Below, one piece after another: positions 9,762-18,677 of a stretch of DNA of 64,000 nucleotides. The stretch comes from Arachnia propionica. GTDB taxonomy: Bacteria > Actinomycetota > Actinomycetes > Propionibacteriales > Propionibacteriaceae. The notes beneath the pieces were generated by a model. That model did not search any database and had not been told where the DNA came from. It was given only the letters and a program-made list of their open reading frames with translations. Location: positions 34,169 to 98,168 of the forward strand of contig NZ_RQYT01000006.1 in NCBI RefSeq assembly GCF_003932785.1. Direction: 5' to 3'. Both the position numbers and the translations under genes were made by a program. Position 1 is the stretch's first letter, and every line of letters begins with the position of its first letter.

Positions 9762-10694
9762 TCACCCCTCCGCCCGGTTCCCCAGGAACGCGATGAGTTC
9801 CGCCCGCGTGGGCGGGTTGGCACCCTGCCGACTGCACACGATGGCGGACGCAGCCGCCCCCCACCTGAGCGCTGATTCCACGTCGTCCGGCCGCTCGGCG
9901 AACCGCGCCAGGAATCCGGCCATGAAGGTGTCCCCCGCCCCGACGGTGTCCACCAGGTCGATGGCGTGCCCCGGGACGCGGTACTCGCGTCCATCGGGCT
10001 TGACCGCGACCACCCCCTCGGCGCCGAGAGTGACGATGGCGAGCGAGAGGCCGTACTCCGCGCACCACGCGTGGACGTACGGCAGAGGGTCGTCATCATC
10101 GACGAGCCAGCAGATGTCCTCGTCGCTGGCCTTGAGGATCCCGGCAGCCGAGCCGACCGCCTCGATGAGGGGCTCCACCCTCGAGAAGTACTCCGCCCGG
10201 TCCGGCAGCACGGTGGGCCGGACGTTGATGTCATAGCTCAGCGACGCCGGGGTGGAGCGCACGAACTCGACCATGGCCTCCGCCCCCGGCTGCACCACGG
10301 CCCCGATGGACCCGAAGTGCACCCAGTCGTCCTCCGTGAGCTGCGGGAACTCCTCCCGACGCCACCCGAAGTTCGACGTGTCGTGGAAGTGGAAGGTGTA
10401 CTGGGCCTTGCCCTCGGCGTCGAGGGACACAACCGCCACCGAGGTGGCGTCCCCACTGCGCACCGCCAGATCGGTGGCGACGCCGTTGGCCTCGATGTAT
10501 GACGACAGTTGCTCCCCGAAGGCATCGTTGCCCAGTCTCCCCAAGAAGTGGGTCTCCTCCCCCAGCCGCGCCAGACCGATGGCGGTGTTCATGGGGCCAC
10601 CCCCACACAGGGCCGCCCAGCGGGTCTCAGCCGAGGAGACGGTTTCGACGGGAAGGAGATCGATGAGTGCTTCACCGCAGACCACGAATCGCAT
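9762..10694 (-). CDS. PfkB-family sugar kinase, fructokinase-like
   Basis: This 310-residue cytosolic kinase phosphorylates a sugar, probably fructose. It opens with the PfkB signature region VVCGEALIDLLP, has the substrate-side glycine motif CGGGPMNTAIGLARLG, and ends with the ATP/anion-hole motif DTVGAGDTFMAGFLARF containing the catalytic Asp. The length is normal. The substrate is inferred from resemblance to ScrK-type fructokinases; no sugar transporter lies next to it. A -10-like TAGAGT 6 bases before the ATG and no Shine-Dalgarno suggest a leaderless mRNA. It converges with the nucleotidase gene, leaving 36 bases. Confidence 0.85.
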   Translation of the reverse strand: MRFVVCGEALIDLLPVETVSSAETRWAALCGGGPMNTAIGLARLGEETHFLGRLGNDAFGEQLSSYIEANGVATDLAVRSGDATSVAVVSLDAEGKAQYTFHFHDTSNFGWRREEFPQLTEDDWVHFGSIGAVVQPGAEAMVEFVRSTPASLSYDINVRPTVLPDRAEYFSRVEPLIEAVGSAAGILKASDEDICWLVDDDDPLPYVHAWCAEYGLSLAIVTLGAEGVVAVKPDGREYRVPGHAIDLVDTVGAGDTFMAGFLARFAERPDDVESALRWGAAASAIVCSRQGANPPTRAELIAFLGNRAEG

Positions 10695-10700
10695 GGGCCA

Positions 10701-10706
10701 ACTCTA
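10701..10706 (-). promoter_or_regulatory. -10 box of leaderless sugar-kinase mRNA
   Basis: Read on the minus strand, TAGAGT lies exactly 6 bases before the ATG of the sugar-kinase gene and no ribosome-binding site is present. This is the usual spacing for leaderless actinobacterial genes. Confidence 0.5.
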
Positions 10707-10757
10707 GGACCTGGCATGGGGGTTGCGCGGCGGGAGTGTCGACGAACGGACCAGAAA

Positions 10758-11663
10758 TCATGCGGGCGGCGGCGCGGCCGTCCGGTGCAGTTCGGCGAGC
10801 CATGGCAGCAATGGATGCTGCGGTGCCCGGGTGTCCAGCTGCCTCAGACACTCCGCCAGCTGGGGTCCCCGGCCATCGGCCCAACAGGCGAGCCCCAGCA
10901 CGGCCAGGACATCGTCCGCCTCGGCCTCCGAAACGGCCCGACGCGCCTCGGCCAGCCGATCCACGACCCTGCCGGGGCGCCGGACCAGGACATGGTCAAG
11001 AGCCTCCCCGGCCAGTGCCGGTTCCCGGAGCAGGAGGGCCAACTCCGCTCCCTCGATGGGCAGCAACGGCTCGGCCGAGCCGAGGAGGGCGTCGAGGAGC
11101 TGGATGCGTCCCGCCGTGTCCAGCGTCACGATGTGGGCCCGGGCCTGCTCGGTGAGGAGCTCCGCCTCCAACGGGTCGAGGGTGCTGCGGACCATCGCGA
11201 CGGCGGCGTCACGGTCCGCGGCCACCGACACCCCCTGGTACACCGCTGAGGCCATGACCGAGGACGACCTCGCGTCCCAACGGCGTGGGCTCTGATCCCG
11301 GAGCGGACCTCCCAACAGGTCCCAGTACCGGTTCTCGTCGGCGACCAACGCCACCACGAACCACGGCTGCCACTCCTCCAACAGCTCCCGGAGCGGTTCC
11401 TCGTGGGCCTCCGGGATGTTCGTGTAGGCGAGCAGGGCCAAGGAGTCCACCCCGGCCCGGCCGATGGCGCACCCGATCTGGGCCATGAAGGCTGCGGAGT
11501 CGGCACGCAGCCCCGTCAGATCGACGCGGGCGCAGAACTCCACGGTGTTCCCGGCCACGCCCAGCACGACGCATGACTCCCGGGGGTGGAACCCGAGGCA
11601 GACCCCGGGGACGTTGAGCAGCTCACGATGGCTGCGGGTTCGGATTCTCGGCTGTGTCCTCAT
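10758..11663 (-). CDS. DUF4192 domain protein
   Basis: The 301-residue product begins MRTQPRIRTRSHRELLNVPG and continues with LGFHPRESCVVLGV, the hallmark opening of the actinobacterial DUF4192 family. No catalytic motif is known. The protein has no signal peptide or membrane helix and is rich in Glu/Ala helices, so it is probably cytosolic. The ATG at 11663 is chosen over the GTG three codons earlier because the family starts close to the RTRSHRELL segment. It stands alone between the sugar kinase and a divergent small membrane protein. Confidence 0.75.
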   Translation of the reverse strand: MRTQPRIRTRSHRELLNVPGVCLGFHPRESCVVLGVAGNTVEFCARVDLTGLRADSAAFMAQIGCAIGRAGVDSLALLAYTNIPEAHEEPLRELLEEWQPWFVVALVADENRYWDLLGGPLRDQSPRRWDARSSSVMASAVYQGVSVAADRDAAVAMVRSTLDPLEAELLTEQARAHIVTLDTAGRIQLLDALLGSAEPLLPIEGAELALLLREPALAGEALDHVLVRRPGRVVDRLAEARRAVSEAEADDVLAVLGLACWADGRGPQLAECLRQLDTRAPQHPLLPWLAELHRTAAPPPA

Positions 11664-11758
11664 GCAACCCACTCTGGGCAGGGATTCCCCGAAGTGGTCA
11701 CGGCATCATCATTTCGGGGCCACCTGTTGACAACCCTGCGCGCTATCGTGGAGCCACC

Positions 11759-12352
11759 ATGAGCACCCCACAATGGCAGCCGCCCCGACCCAATGGCCGA
11801 GACCCCCGGGTCCCCTTCGGCGCGCCCCAGCAGCCCCAACAGTATCCGCCGCCCCAGCTCGAGGACTACCAGGAGCCCCCGAGCAGTCTGGGACGCACCC
11901 TGCTCCTCGTCATCGGTGGCCTGGCCCTCGTCGGCCTCGTCCTGTTGGGGCTGCAGTTCTTCGGCACGCCTCGCGAGGAGTCGGGGGCGGCCACGCCGAG
12001 CCGCCCCGCCCCCTCGGCGGCCGAGGAGTCCCTCGGGAGGTCGGGGTCCTCGATCCCGTTCGACAGCTACGGCAAGGGAACCTTCGAGGTGGTCAGCCAC
12101 ACCTGGGGTGAGGGAACCCTGGACGTGGAGGTCCGGGTCACCCTCACGGAGGGGCAGGGAACCTACAGCGCCTACGTGTTCAACAACGAGACGATGGTGA
12201 ACTCCGACGTCATCGACGCGGAGACGATCCATGTCAGCGCGGGTGAGACCAAGACGGCCAAGTGGCGGTTCCTCACCAACCGGGCCGACAGCACGGTCGT
12301 GCTGGCGACCTCGGCTGGGACCCCCGTCACGGCCCTGCCGGTCAGCGGGTAG
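11759..12352 (+). CDS. Single-pass membrane protein with extracytoplasmic domain, unknown function
   Basis: The 197-residue protein has a Pro/Gln-rich cytosolic N-terminus (residues 1-45), one strong membrane helix (about 47-70, TLLLVIGGLALVGLVLLGLQ), a Ser/Pro/Ala linker and a beta-rich outer domain of about 110 residues with features such as VSHTWGEGTLDVEV and FNNETMVNSDVID. That layout resembles the DUF4352-like outer domains of actinobacterial membrane proteins, but I cannot assign a family. The ATG at 11759 has GTGGAG 6 bases before it. The end overlaps the convergent transporter gene by 11 bases. Confidence 0.7.
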   Translation: MSTPQWQPPRPNGRDPRVPFGAPQQPQQYPPPQLEDYQEPPSSLGRTLLLVIGGLALVGLVLLGLQFFGTPREESGAATPSRPAPSAAEESLGRSGSSIPFDSYGKGTFEVVSHTWGEGTLDVEVRVTLTEGQGTYSAYVFNNETMVNSDVIDAETIHVSAGETKTAKWRFLTNRADSTVVLATSAGTPVTALPVSG

Positions 12353-13280
12353 TCGGCGCCTGGGCCGTCTTCTCGGCGGCCGCCTTCTCCCGCTCCTCCA
12401 CCGCGTCGGGATGGTCCTTCGACAGCAGCACGACCCCGTAGACGGCGATCGCGCCGGAGAGGATCATGCCCACGGACGGGCCGATCCCCATGCCGCTGCC
12501 CTCACCGAGGATGAACAGCCCGAACAGCACCGCGACGAAAGGGTCGACGGTGGTCATGGTCCCCACGGTGATCTCGGCCGGCCCGGAGGCGTAGCCCTGT
12601 TGGATCATCCACACGCCCAGGACGTAGCAGGCGATCATGTAGCCGATGACGATGAGCGTGGTGGGATGGAAGAGCTCGAAATGTCCCGACTGCACCATGT
12701 TCATGGCGGCCTTCATCATGCCGGAGGCCAGACCGTAGAAGATCGCCCCGACCGACGACCAGAGCATGGCCTTCGCCCACGGGGCGGCCTTCCTCGCGGC
12801 GAAGAAGGACAGGATCGCGCAGATCACGCACACCGCGATGAATGACCAGGTGACGGGCATGAATCCGAACTGCTTCTCACCCCGCGCGAACACGGAGGAG
12901 AAGATCGTGAAACCGACCACCCCGAGCACGGTGACACTGACGGCCCGCCAGACCCGCATCGGGATCTCGTGTCCGTGGATGCGGGAGGCCAGCAGCACCG
13001 ACCACGGCACGGCGAGGATACCGACGGGCTGGACGACCGCCACCGGGGCCATCGTCAGCGCCCACAGGTGCAGCAGCGCCCCGAGGAGCACGCATCCGAG
13101 CCCGAGCAGCCACTTCGGGATGAGGAAGAGCTTCAGCAGTCCCATCATCGTCAGCTTGTTCGACGACGCGGTGGCGCCGGGCTCGAAGGTTGACTTCACC
13201 CCCAGGGACTGCAATATCGCCCCACTCGCGAAGAGGAAGGAGGAGAGGACCTGCAGCCCGATGGCCAACGGAATGTTCAC
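12342..13280 (-). CDS. DMT-superfamily (EamA/NIPA-like) membrane transporter
   Basis: The 312-residue protein has about nine or ten hydrophobic helices spread over its length and a short charged C-terminal tail (VEEREKAAAEKTAQ). The first helix pair (LQVLSSFLFASGAILQSLGV) and the motif VGILAVPWSVLLASRI resemble actinobacterial DMT-family permeases that are distantly related to NIPA magnesium transporters. The substrate cannot be told. The start is the GTG at 13280, preceded by AAAGG at 7 bases. It is convergent with the small membrane protein and lies downstream of the L,D-transpeptidase gene on the same strand. Confidence 0.75.
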   Translation of the reverse strand: MNIPLAIGLQVLSSFLFASGAILQSLGVKSTFEPGATASSNKLTMMGLLKLFLIPKWLLGLGCVLLGALLHLWALTMAPVAVVQPVGILAVPWSVLLASRIHGHEIPMRVWRAVSVTVLGVVGFTIFSSVFARGEKQFGFMPVTWSFIAVCVICAILSFFAARKAAPWAKAMLWSSVGAIFYGLASGMMKAAMNMVQSGHFELFHPTTLIVIGYMIACYVLGVWMIQQGYASGPAEITVGTMTTVDPFVAVLFGLFILGEGSGMGIGPSVGMILSGAIAVYGVVLLSKDHPDAVEEREKAAAEKTAQAPTTR

Positions 13281-13342
13281 TCAGATGCCTTTCGATGTGG
13301 CGGGATGGTCGGGTTCAGCTCCCGCGGGGCCCGCTCGAACAC

Positions 13343-13386
13343 AGTTCGTCTGCCTCACCCTAGCGCGTCGGGCGGGCAGACGAACT
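13343..13386. terminator. Hairpin between L,D-transpeptidase and DMT transporter genes
   Basis: AGTTCGTCTGCC (13343-13354) pairs perfectly over 12 bases with 13375-13386, leaving a 20-base loop. It lies just past the stop of the L,D-transpeptidase gene, so termination is the likely role. There is no T-run, and an operator for the downstream gene is possible. Confidence 0.45.
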
Positions 13387-13412
13387 ACGACCACGGTCGC
13401 GATTTTCCCGGA

Positions 13413-14555
13413 TCATCCGGTGTAGACGACGACCTTGTCCCCCACCTTCACCTCATCGAACAGCGTGGCGATGGCCCCCTTGTCGCGGACGTTGACGCAG
13501 CCGTGCGAGGCTCCCTGGTAACCGCGGGAGGCGAAGTCGGCGGAATAGTGCACGGCCTGCCCACCGGAGAAGAACATGGCGTAGGGCATCTCCGAGCCGT
13601 ATTCGGTGGAGACATGGTTGCGCGACTTCCAACCAACCGAGAACGAACCGTTCCGGGTGGGGGTCTCCGCCGAACCGAATCGGACGTCGAGAACCGTCTT
13701 GATCTCACCGTCGATCACCCAGGCGAGTTTGCGCTGCTTCTTGGAGATGCACAGCACCCGCCCGGTGAGGCAGCGGTCGTCGAGCGACATCGCCGCGGGG
13801 GATCGCTTCTCCGGTTCGCGGTTGTGCTTCTCGTCCTCGGTGGGCCTGCGGGTCATGCCGTGCAGCCGGTCCAGGGTCCGCTGATCCACCTCGCCCGTGA
13901 CGGGCAGCTGCCGCTTCTCCTGGAAGCCGCGCACCGCAGCGATCGTCCCCTCGCCGTACCTGCCGTCGATGAGCTTGTTGTACCAACCGATCTGCTTGAG
14001 GCGGGCCTGGAGGTCGCGAACCTCGTCGCCCTCGGCGCCGTTGCTCAGCAGGGCCGGTCCGGCGACGAGAATGTTGTGCTTCTCCTCATGGGTGGGTTCC
14101 CGCGTCATGCCGACAAGGGCGTCGAGCGTGCCCCGGTCGACGAAGCCGTGGACCGGCAGGCCCCGCTTGCCCTGGAAGCCCTCGACCGCCAGCTGCGTGG
14201 CCGCGTCGAAATCCCCCGTGATGGGACCCTCGTACCAGTCGAGTTGGAGCAGTCGGTGCTGGAGGTCCCGAATCTCCTCACCCGAGTCACCGGGCGAGTG
14301 GAGCGCTGACACCGGTTCGGGAGTGGGCACGGTCTCCGTCAGGGGCTCGGAGGCCACCTCGGTCGCCTCGAACTCCGGGGCAGGGCTCCCCGCCTCGTCG
14401 GCTGCCTCCGGGGCCGTCGTGCCCTCGCCCGGTTCGGGGTTCACGGTGGCCACGGATGCCACCGCCTCGTCCCGGGTCGGGGTCGCCGGCAACTCACGGG
14501 CGCACCCGGCGACGGCCAGCATGGCCAGCATGGGCAGAACAACGAGACGACGCAT
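13413..14555 (-). CDS. Lipoprotein L,D-transpeptidase with two peptidoglycan-binding domains
   Basis: The enzyme would make 3-3 cross-links in the cell wall or attach proteins to it. The 380-residue protein has a lipoprotein signal (lipobox VAGC, Cys18), an acidic Ser/Pro linker to about residue 80, two PG_binding_1 domains (about 85-150 and 170-235, both with the DLQxRLxQxxWY pattern), and a C-terminal YkuD domain. The catalytic motif SHGCVNV supplies the active Cys, and an upstream HYSADF segment supplies the conserved His. The ATG start follows AGGAAGG by 7 bases. It is complete and the fold assignment is firm. Confidence 0.92.
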   Translation of the reverse strand: MRRLVVLPMLAMLAVAGCARELPATPTRDEAVASVATVNPEPGEGTTAPEAADEAGSPAPEFEATEVASEPLTETVPTPEPVSALHSPGDSGEEIRDLQHRLLQLDWYEGPITGDFDAATQLAVEGFQGKRGLPVHGFVDRGTLDALVGMTREPTHEEKHNILVAGPALLSNGAEGDEVRDLQARLKQIGWYNKLIDGRYGEGTIAAVRGFQEKRQLPVTGEVDQRTLDRLHGMTRRPTEDEKHNREPEKRSPAAMSLDDRCLTGRVLCISKKQRKLAWVIDGEIKTVLDVRFGSAETPTRNGSFSVGWKSRNHVSTEYGSEMPYAMFFSGGQAVHYSADFASRGYQGASHGCVNVRDKGAIATLFDEVKVGDKVVVYTG

Positions 14556-14618
14556 GGCGCGACCTTCCTCACGGTTGGAGAGAAGCCAGAAGATTGCCGC
14601 AGCGAGCCTAACCGGAGT

Positions 14619-15323
14619 TCAGTCCTCGTCCCGGGATGACCCGCCGTCGGTCCGGAGAAGGCGACGTCGACTCCGGTGGTCGGGGAGCACCGAGGCGACC
14701 AGGTCCCAGAAGTCGGGGCCATGGTTCGGGTGCCGGAGGTGGGCGAGTTCGTGGACGACCACGTACTCGAGGGCCTCCACCGGGTACCGGGCCAGCATCA
14801 CGTTGAGGGTGATGGTCCGGGTCCGGTGGTTGCAGGAGCCCCAGCGGGTCCTCATCTGGCGATATCTGATTGTCGATGGTTCGGGTACCTGCATTCGAGG
14901 TACACACTGGGAGACGAACCGGGAGGCCCAAAGGTTCACCTCCGCCGCACGGAATCTCGCGAGTTCGCGTTCCACCGTCTCGTCGTCCGGACCGCTGAGG
15001 TGCAGTACGTCCTCGTGCAGTGCGGCCATTGCGGGAAGCCCAGAGGACCGGACCACACGCAGCCATCTCCCCCAGTGCCGGACGGCCCCGTCGTCAACGA
15101 TGCGATCCGCCCCGGCCTCACGCCTGACGTGCAGGGTCCGCTGTCTCTCGATCCACGGCTGTCGCTCCGTCACGAAGCGCCGGATCAGTGCATCCGCGGT
15201 GCCGACGGGGGCTGACACGGCCACGACGGGGCCGGACCCGGGGACGCGCATCCGCAGGTTCTTCATCCGTTTCACGGTGACCTCGACCCGGAGATCCGCC
15301 ACGGTCAGCACTCGGCTCTGCAT
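14619..15323 (-). CDS. YgjP/DUF45 zinc metallopeptidase
   Basis: The 234-residue cytosolic protein belongs to the DUF45 (YgjP, WSS1-related) family. It carries the gluzincin-type motif VVHELAHLRHPNHGPDFW, in which the two His of HELAH and the later His would bind zinc and the Glu would be catalytic. The upstream segment RYRQMRTRWGSCNHRTRTI is the usual family signature. No natural substrate is established. A GACAAT hexamer lies 6 bases before the ATG, so the mRNA may be leaderless. It precedes the L,D-transpeptidase gene by 63 bases on the same strand. Confidence 0.85.
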   Translation of the reverse strand: MQSRVLTVADLRVEVTVKRMKNLRMRVPGSGPVVAVSAPVGTADALIRRFVTERQPWIERQRTLHVRREAGADRIVDDGAVRHWGRWLRVVRSSGLPAMAALHEDVLHLSGPDDETVERELARFRAAEVNLWASRFVSQCVPRMQVPEPSTIRYRQMRTRWGSCNHRTRTITLNVMLARYPVEALEYVVVHELAHLRHPNHGPDFWDLVASVLPDHRSRRRLLRTDGGSSRDED

Positions 15324-15347
15324 CCCAGGATTGTCGCACGACGGATG

Positions 15348-16100
15348 TCATCCCTGTCGTCGTCGCGGCAGCTGGGCCGCCCGGCCGGCGAGAGCGCTGA
15401 GGACGGTGGCCGCGGTGGTGCCCCCGAGGAGGACCGCGCCGAGCACCGTGAGCTGGAAGAGACCCGCCTCGAGTGGGCTGGCTCCCCCGAACAGGGCACC
15501 GATGAATGCGCCGGGCAGGGTGACCAATCCGGTGTTCCTGGTCTGGTCGAGGTTGGGCAGCAGAGCCTCCACGATCGACTCACGCCGAAGCCGTGCCGTG
15601 GCCTGGGAGGGGGTGGCCCCGAGCGCCAGCCAGCCCTCGACCTCCCCCTGATTGGCCAACAGATCCGTGACGAGGTGCCGGGCGGTGAGGGTCACCGTGG
15701 CCATCGCGTTCCCGATGACGATGCCGGCGATCGCGATCGTCTGCTGTGCCCTGAAGGGCACGAGCCCCAGCATGATCACCGCACCGATGGCCACCCCTCC
15801 ACCGACGAGGACGGCGATCGTGGCGTTGCGTCGTCCCCTCGGCAGGTCCGCGGCCCGACCTGCCGCTGTCCATGACGCGGTGGTGAACATCAGGGCGATG
15901 AAGGCCAGGGCCAGCCAGGGCCATTCGGTGACCCCACTGAGCAACGTCGCGATGGCGGCCAGTTGCACGGCTGCCCGGACCACGGCGACGGCGGGTGCCC
16001 AGCCGAGCGGCACCCGGTGGGCCCTCAGGAGCAGAACGGTCAGCGCGACGAGCGTCACCATGGCGGCGGTGAAGCGCAACACGTCCGGCCAGCCGTTCAT
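15348..16100 (-). CDS. UPF0014 (FetB-like) ABC permease without adjacent ATPase
   Basis: The 250-residue protein has seven predicted membrane helices and the family segments AGIVIGNAMATVTLTARHL, EGWLALGATPSQA and TLPGAFIGALFGGASPLEAG. FetB, the E. coli homologue, works with the ATPase FetA in iron export under oxidative stress. Here no FetA-type ATPase lies alongside; instead the gene sits 6 bases behind the large SbcC-like ATPase gene, presumably in the same transcript. The function is therefore family-based. The ATG at 16100 is the only plausible start. Confidence 0.8.
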   Translation of the reverse strand: MNGWPDVLRFTAAMVTLVALTVLLLRAHRVPLGWAPAVAVVRAAVQLAAIATLLSGVTEWPWLALAFIALMFTTASWTAAGRAADLPRGRRNATIAVLVGGGVAIGAVIMLGLVPFRAQQTIAIAGIVIGNAMATVTLTARHLVTDLLANQGEVEGWLALGATPSQATARLRRESIVEALLPNLDQTRNTGLVTLPGAFIGALFGGASPLEAGLFQLTVLGAVLLGGTTAATVLSALAGRAAQLPRRRQG

Positions 16101-16106
16101 GGTGGA

Positions 16107-18677
16107 TCAGATCCTCACGACCGTCGCCCGTCCGATGTGACCGAAACGCTCCGGCTGGCAGGTCAGGACGATGATCTGGGCCCGGCTCCCCACGTCGTTG
16201 AGCACGGTCGCGATGGCCCTGACCCGTTCGGGATCGGCGTATCCGAGTGCGTCGTCGATCATGACCGGGGCCCCCTCCTCCGCGTCGACGAGGTCAGCGC
16301 ACGCGAGCCTGCCGAGCAGCGCGAACTGTTCCCTCGCCCCGACCGACAGGGACTCGAAGGGCACGGTCACGCCGGCGAGGGTTCGGCTCACCATGGCCAG
16401 GTCGGGGCTGATCTCGACCTCGAGGTCCTCGCCGAGGACGGGGCGCCCCAACACCTCGATCCGCTCCTTGAAGGGGGCGACGTAACGCAGCTGCGCCTGG
16501 TCCCGGTGTCTGAGCAGCGTCTCCCGCAGCCGGGCGACGGCCCGGGCGGCTCTCTCGCGCCCGTCCTGGCGGGCGGACAGGGCCTCCAGCTCCTGCTGCG
16601 CCCGGGCCAGCACGTCGTAGGGGCCCGAGGCCATGCGGTCGGCGAGGAGGGTCTCGATCCGGACCGCCTCCCCGTCGAGCTCGTTGATCTCCTTCTCGAG
16701 CCGCGCCACGAGGGCCGTCGCGTTGTCGAGACGCAGCCGGGTTCCTGCGGCATCGCTGCGCCGCAACTCCTCCTGGACCGCCTCGACCTGCTCGGTGTGG
16801 GCGGCGACCTCCCGCCGACACCTGTCGATCCGTTCGGTGATCGCCTGGTCGGCGCACCGCTCCCGCGCCGCCTCGAGGCGTTGCCTCGCCTCCGCGATGC
16901 GCGTGCGGAGCCCCTCCACCCCGGCCTCGTCCCGGATGCACTGCTCACGCGCCACCCGCTCCTGCTGACGCGCCTCCTCCAGTGCCGACCGGGCCTGCCC
17001 GAGATCGGCCGCCGCCTGCTCGTGCTCCCGGTCCAGGGCCTCCCGGTCGTCGGCGGGGGTGAGGGTCGTCTCCTGAGCCTCGAGGTGCTGCCGGATCGTC
17101 TCCGCCCTGGCTCGGAGCACGGCTGCGTTGTCGCCTCCCAAGGCGAGCCTCAGTTCCGTCTCCGCCTCATCCCGCTGGGATCCGAGTTCGCGGCTGCGTG
17201 AGTCACGTCGACGGGCCTCGTCAACCGTGCTGGCCCCGATCTCGGCGAGGAGGGCGTCACGGGAGTCGAGGGCGTCACGGTGGGCGCGCTCGAGGTCCTC
17301 CATGTCCATCCCGGGGTCGAGCTCCAGCCGGAGTTGCCCGGGCACCTCAATGCGCATCGGCCGGGTGATCCTCGCCTCCCGGACCCCGGGCGGTGCGCCT
17401 TCGTCGTCGATGAGGACCTCGCCGAGCACCTCGAGCCGGACCCGGGCGGCGACCGCCTCGACGCGGCTCTCGGCGAGGCGACACTCCACCTCGGCCTGTT
17501 CGAGTCGCTGGATGAGACCGCCGTCGACCCGCCCCGCCTCGAAGGCGGCCGCGGCGGCTGCCACGGCCTCCTCCGCCTGCTCGATCCGGGCCAGGCGCTC
17601 CGTCAGGTGGGTCAGTTCCTCCGCCTGGCTGCGTCGTCGCTCCACCTCGTCGAGGTCGCGGAGCCGCTGGGTGATCCCGGCGAGCCGTCCCTCAGCGGCG
17701 TCCCTGGCGGCCAGGGCGGCCCCGGTCCCGGCCTCCGCCTCGGCCCGTCGTCCTCGACGTTCCTCGAGGGCCTCCTCGGCTGCCGCCAGCTCGTCCTCCC
17801 AGCCGGACACCGTGGAGATGAGTTCCCGGCGCTCCTGGTCGGCGTGCTCGCCCCGCTCGAGGTCGGCGCTGGCCCGGGCCGCCAGGTCCTCGTGTTCGGC
17901 GAGGCGTGTCCGCAGTCCGGCGAGGCGCTCATCGCTCCTCGCGATTTCGGCCAACTCCTCCCCCGCCTCGTCGAACCGAGTCGCCACGTCCCGGCGTTCA
18001 CCCCGGTTGCGCTCGTGCTCCGCGGACAGCCGTTCCACCTCGTCATGGACGCTCCTGGCCCGCTCGACCTCCTCCTGCAGCCGGGCCAGTTCCTGCGCCC
18101 CCTTCTGGTACTCCCCCGTGGGTCTGCCCGTGGCGGTGAAGTAGCGCTGGTACTCCCGTTCCACCGCGGCGAGGAGGGTGTCATGATCGGCGACGGGGAG
18201 GCTGGCGTCGTCCAGGGCGCGCCGAAGCGAGGGCAGCTCGACCAGTCGGCCCTGGGTCAGGGAGTCCCCCTGGGTCATCTCCAGCGCCGAGAACAGTTGC
18301 CCGTCGACGTGCTCGTCGAACAGTTCGAGGAACCGGTCGTGGGCCTCGTCGCCGGTGAGGGATTCCGGGTGGGGCCCCCGCACCTCCAGGGTGGTCCGAG
18401 GGACCCGCAGCCATCTCTTGGTGTGGACCACCGTGTGCGGCCCCAAGGTCATCTCCACCTCGACCTCCGGCCCCTCATCCCTGTCGACCGGTTTCACCCG
18501 GCGAATGGGGGCGGCGTTGGAGGAGGACTTGTACGCCCGCAGGAGACGGAGCCCCTCCATGAGCGAGGACTTCCCGGCCTCGTTGGGCCCCTGGACGATG
18601 GTGATGCCGTCCGGGAAGTCCACGGTTCGCTCCCGGGTTCCCCGGTAGTTCCTGAGAGTGATGCGGCGCAGTCTCAT
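16107..18677 (-). CDS. SbcC/Rad50-like AAA ATPase with coiled coil
   Basis: This 856-residue ABC-type ATPase has the Rad50/SMC layout. The N-terminal Walker A is GPNEAGKSS (about residues 30-38), a long Glu/Arg/Ala-rich coiled coil covers about 180-700, and the C-terminal half has a signature-like LSVGAREQF and the Walker B VMIDDAL. I see no clear CxxC zinc hook at the coiled-coil tip. With the metallophosphoesterase whose stop overlaps its start (ATGA), it should form a DNA end-processing nuclease complex. It is shorter than E. coli SbcC and resembles the YhaN/actinobacterial ATP-binding variant, so I give no gene symbol. Confidence 0.82.
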   Translation of the reverse strand: MRLRRITLRNYRGTRERTVDFPDGITIVQGPNEAGKSSLMEGLRLLRAYKSSSNAAPIRRVKPVDRDEGPEVEVEMTLGPHTVVHTKRWLRVPRTTLEVRGPHPESLTGDEAHDRFLELFDEHVDGQLFSALEMTQGDSLTQGRLVELPSLRRALDDASLPVADHDTLLAAVEREYQRYFTATGRPTGEYQKGAQELARLQEEVERARSVHDEVERLSAEHERNRGERRDVATRFDEAGEELAEIARSDERLAGLRTRLAEHEDLAARASADLERGEHADQERRELISTVSGWEDELAAAEEALEERRGRRAEAEAGTGAALAARDAAEGRLAGITQRLRDLDEVERRRSQAEELTHLTERLARIEQAEEAVAAAAAAFEAGRVDGGLIQRLEQAEVECRLAESRVEAVAARVRLEVLGEVLIDDEGAPPGVREARITRPMRIEVPGQLRLELDPGMDMEDLERAHRDALDSRDALLAEIGASTVDEARRRDSRSRELGSQRDEAETELRLALGGDNAAVLRARAETIRQHLEAQETTLTPADDREALDREHEQAAADLGQARSALEEARQQERVAREQCIRDEAGVEGLRTRIAEARQRLEAARERCADQAITERIDRCRREVAAHTEQVEAVQEELRRSDAAGTRLRLDNATALVARLEKEINELDGEAVRIETLLADRMASGPYDVLARAQQELEALSARQDGRERAARAVARLRETLLRHRDQAQLRYVAPFKERIEVLGRPVLGEDLEVEISPDLAMVSRTLAGVTVPFESLSVGAREQFALLGRLACADLVDAEEGAPVMIDDALGYADPERVRAIATVLNDVGSRAQIIVLTCQPERFGHIGRATVVRI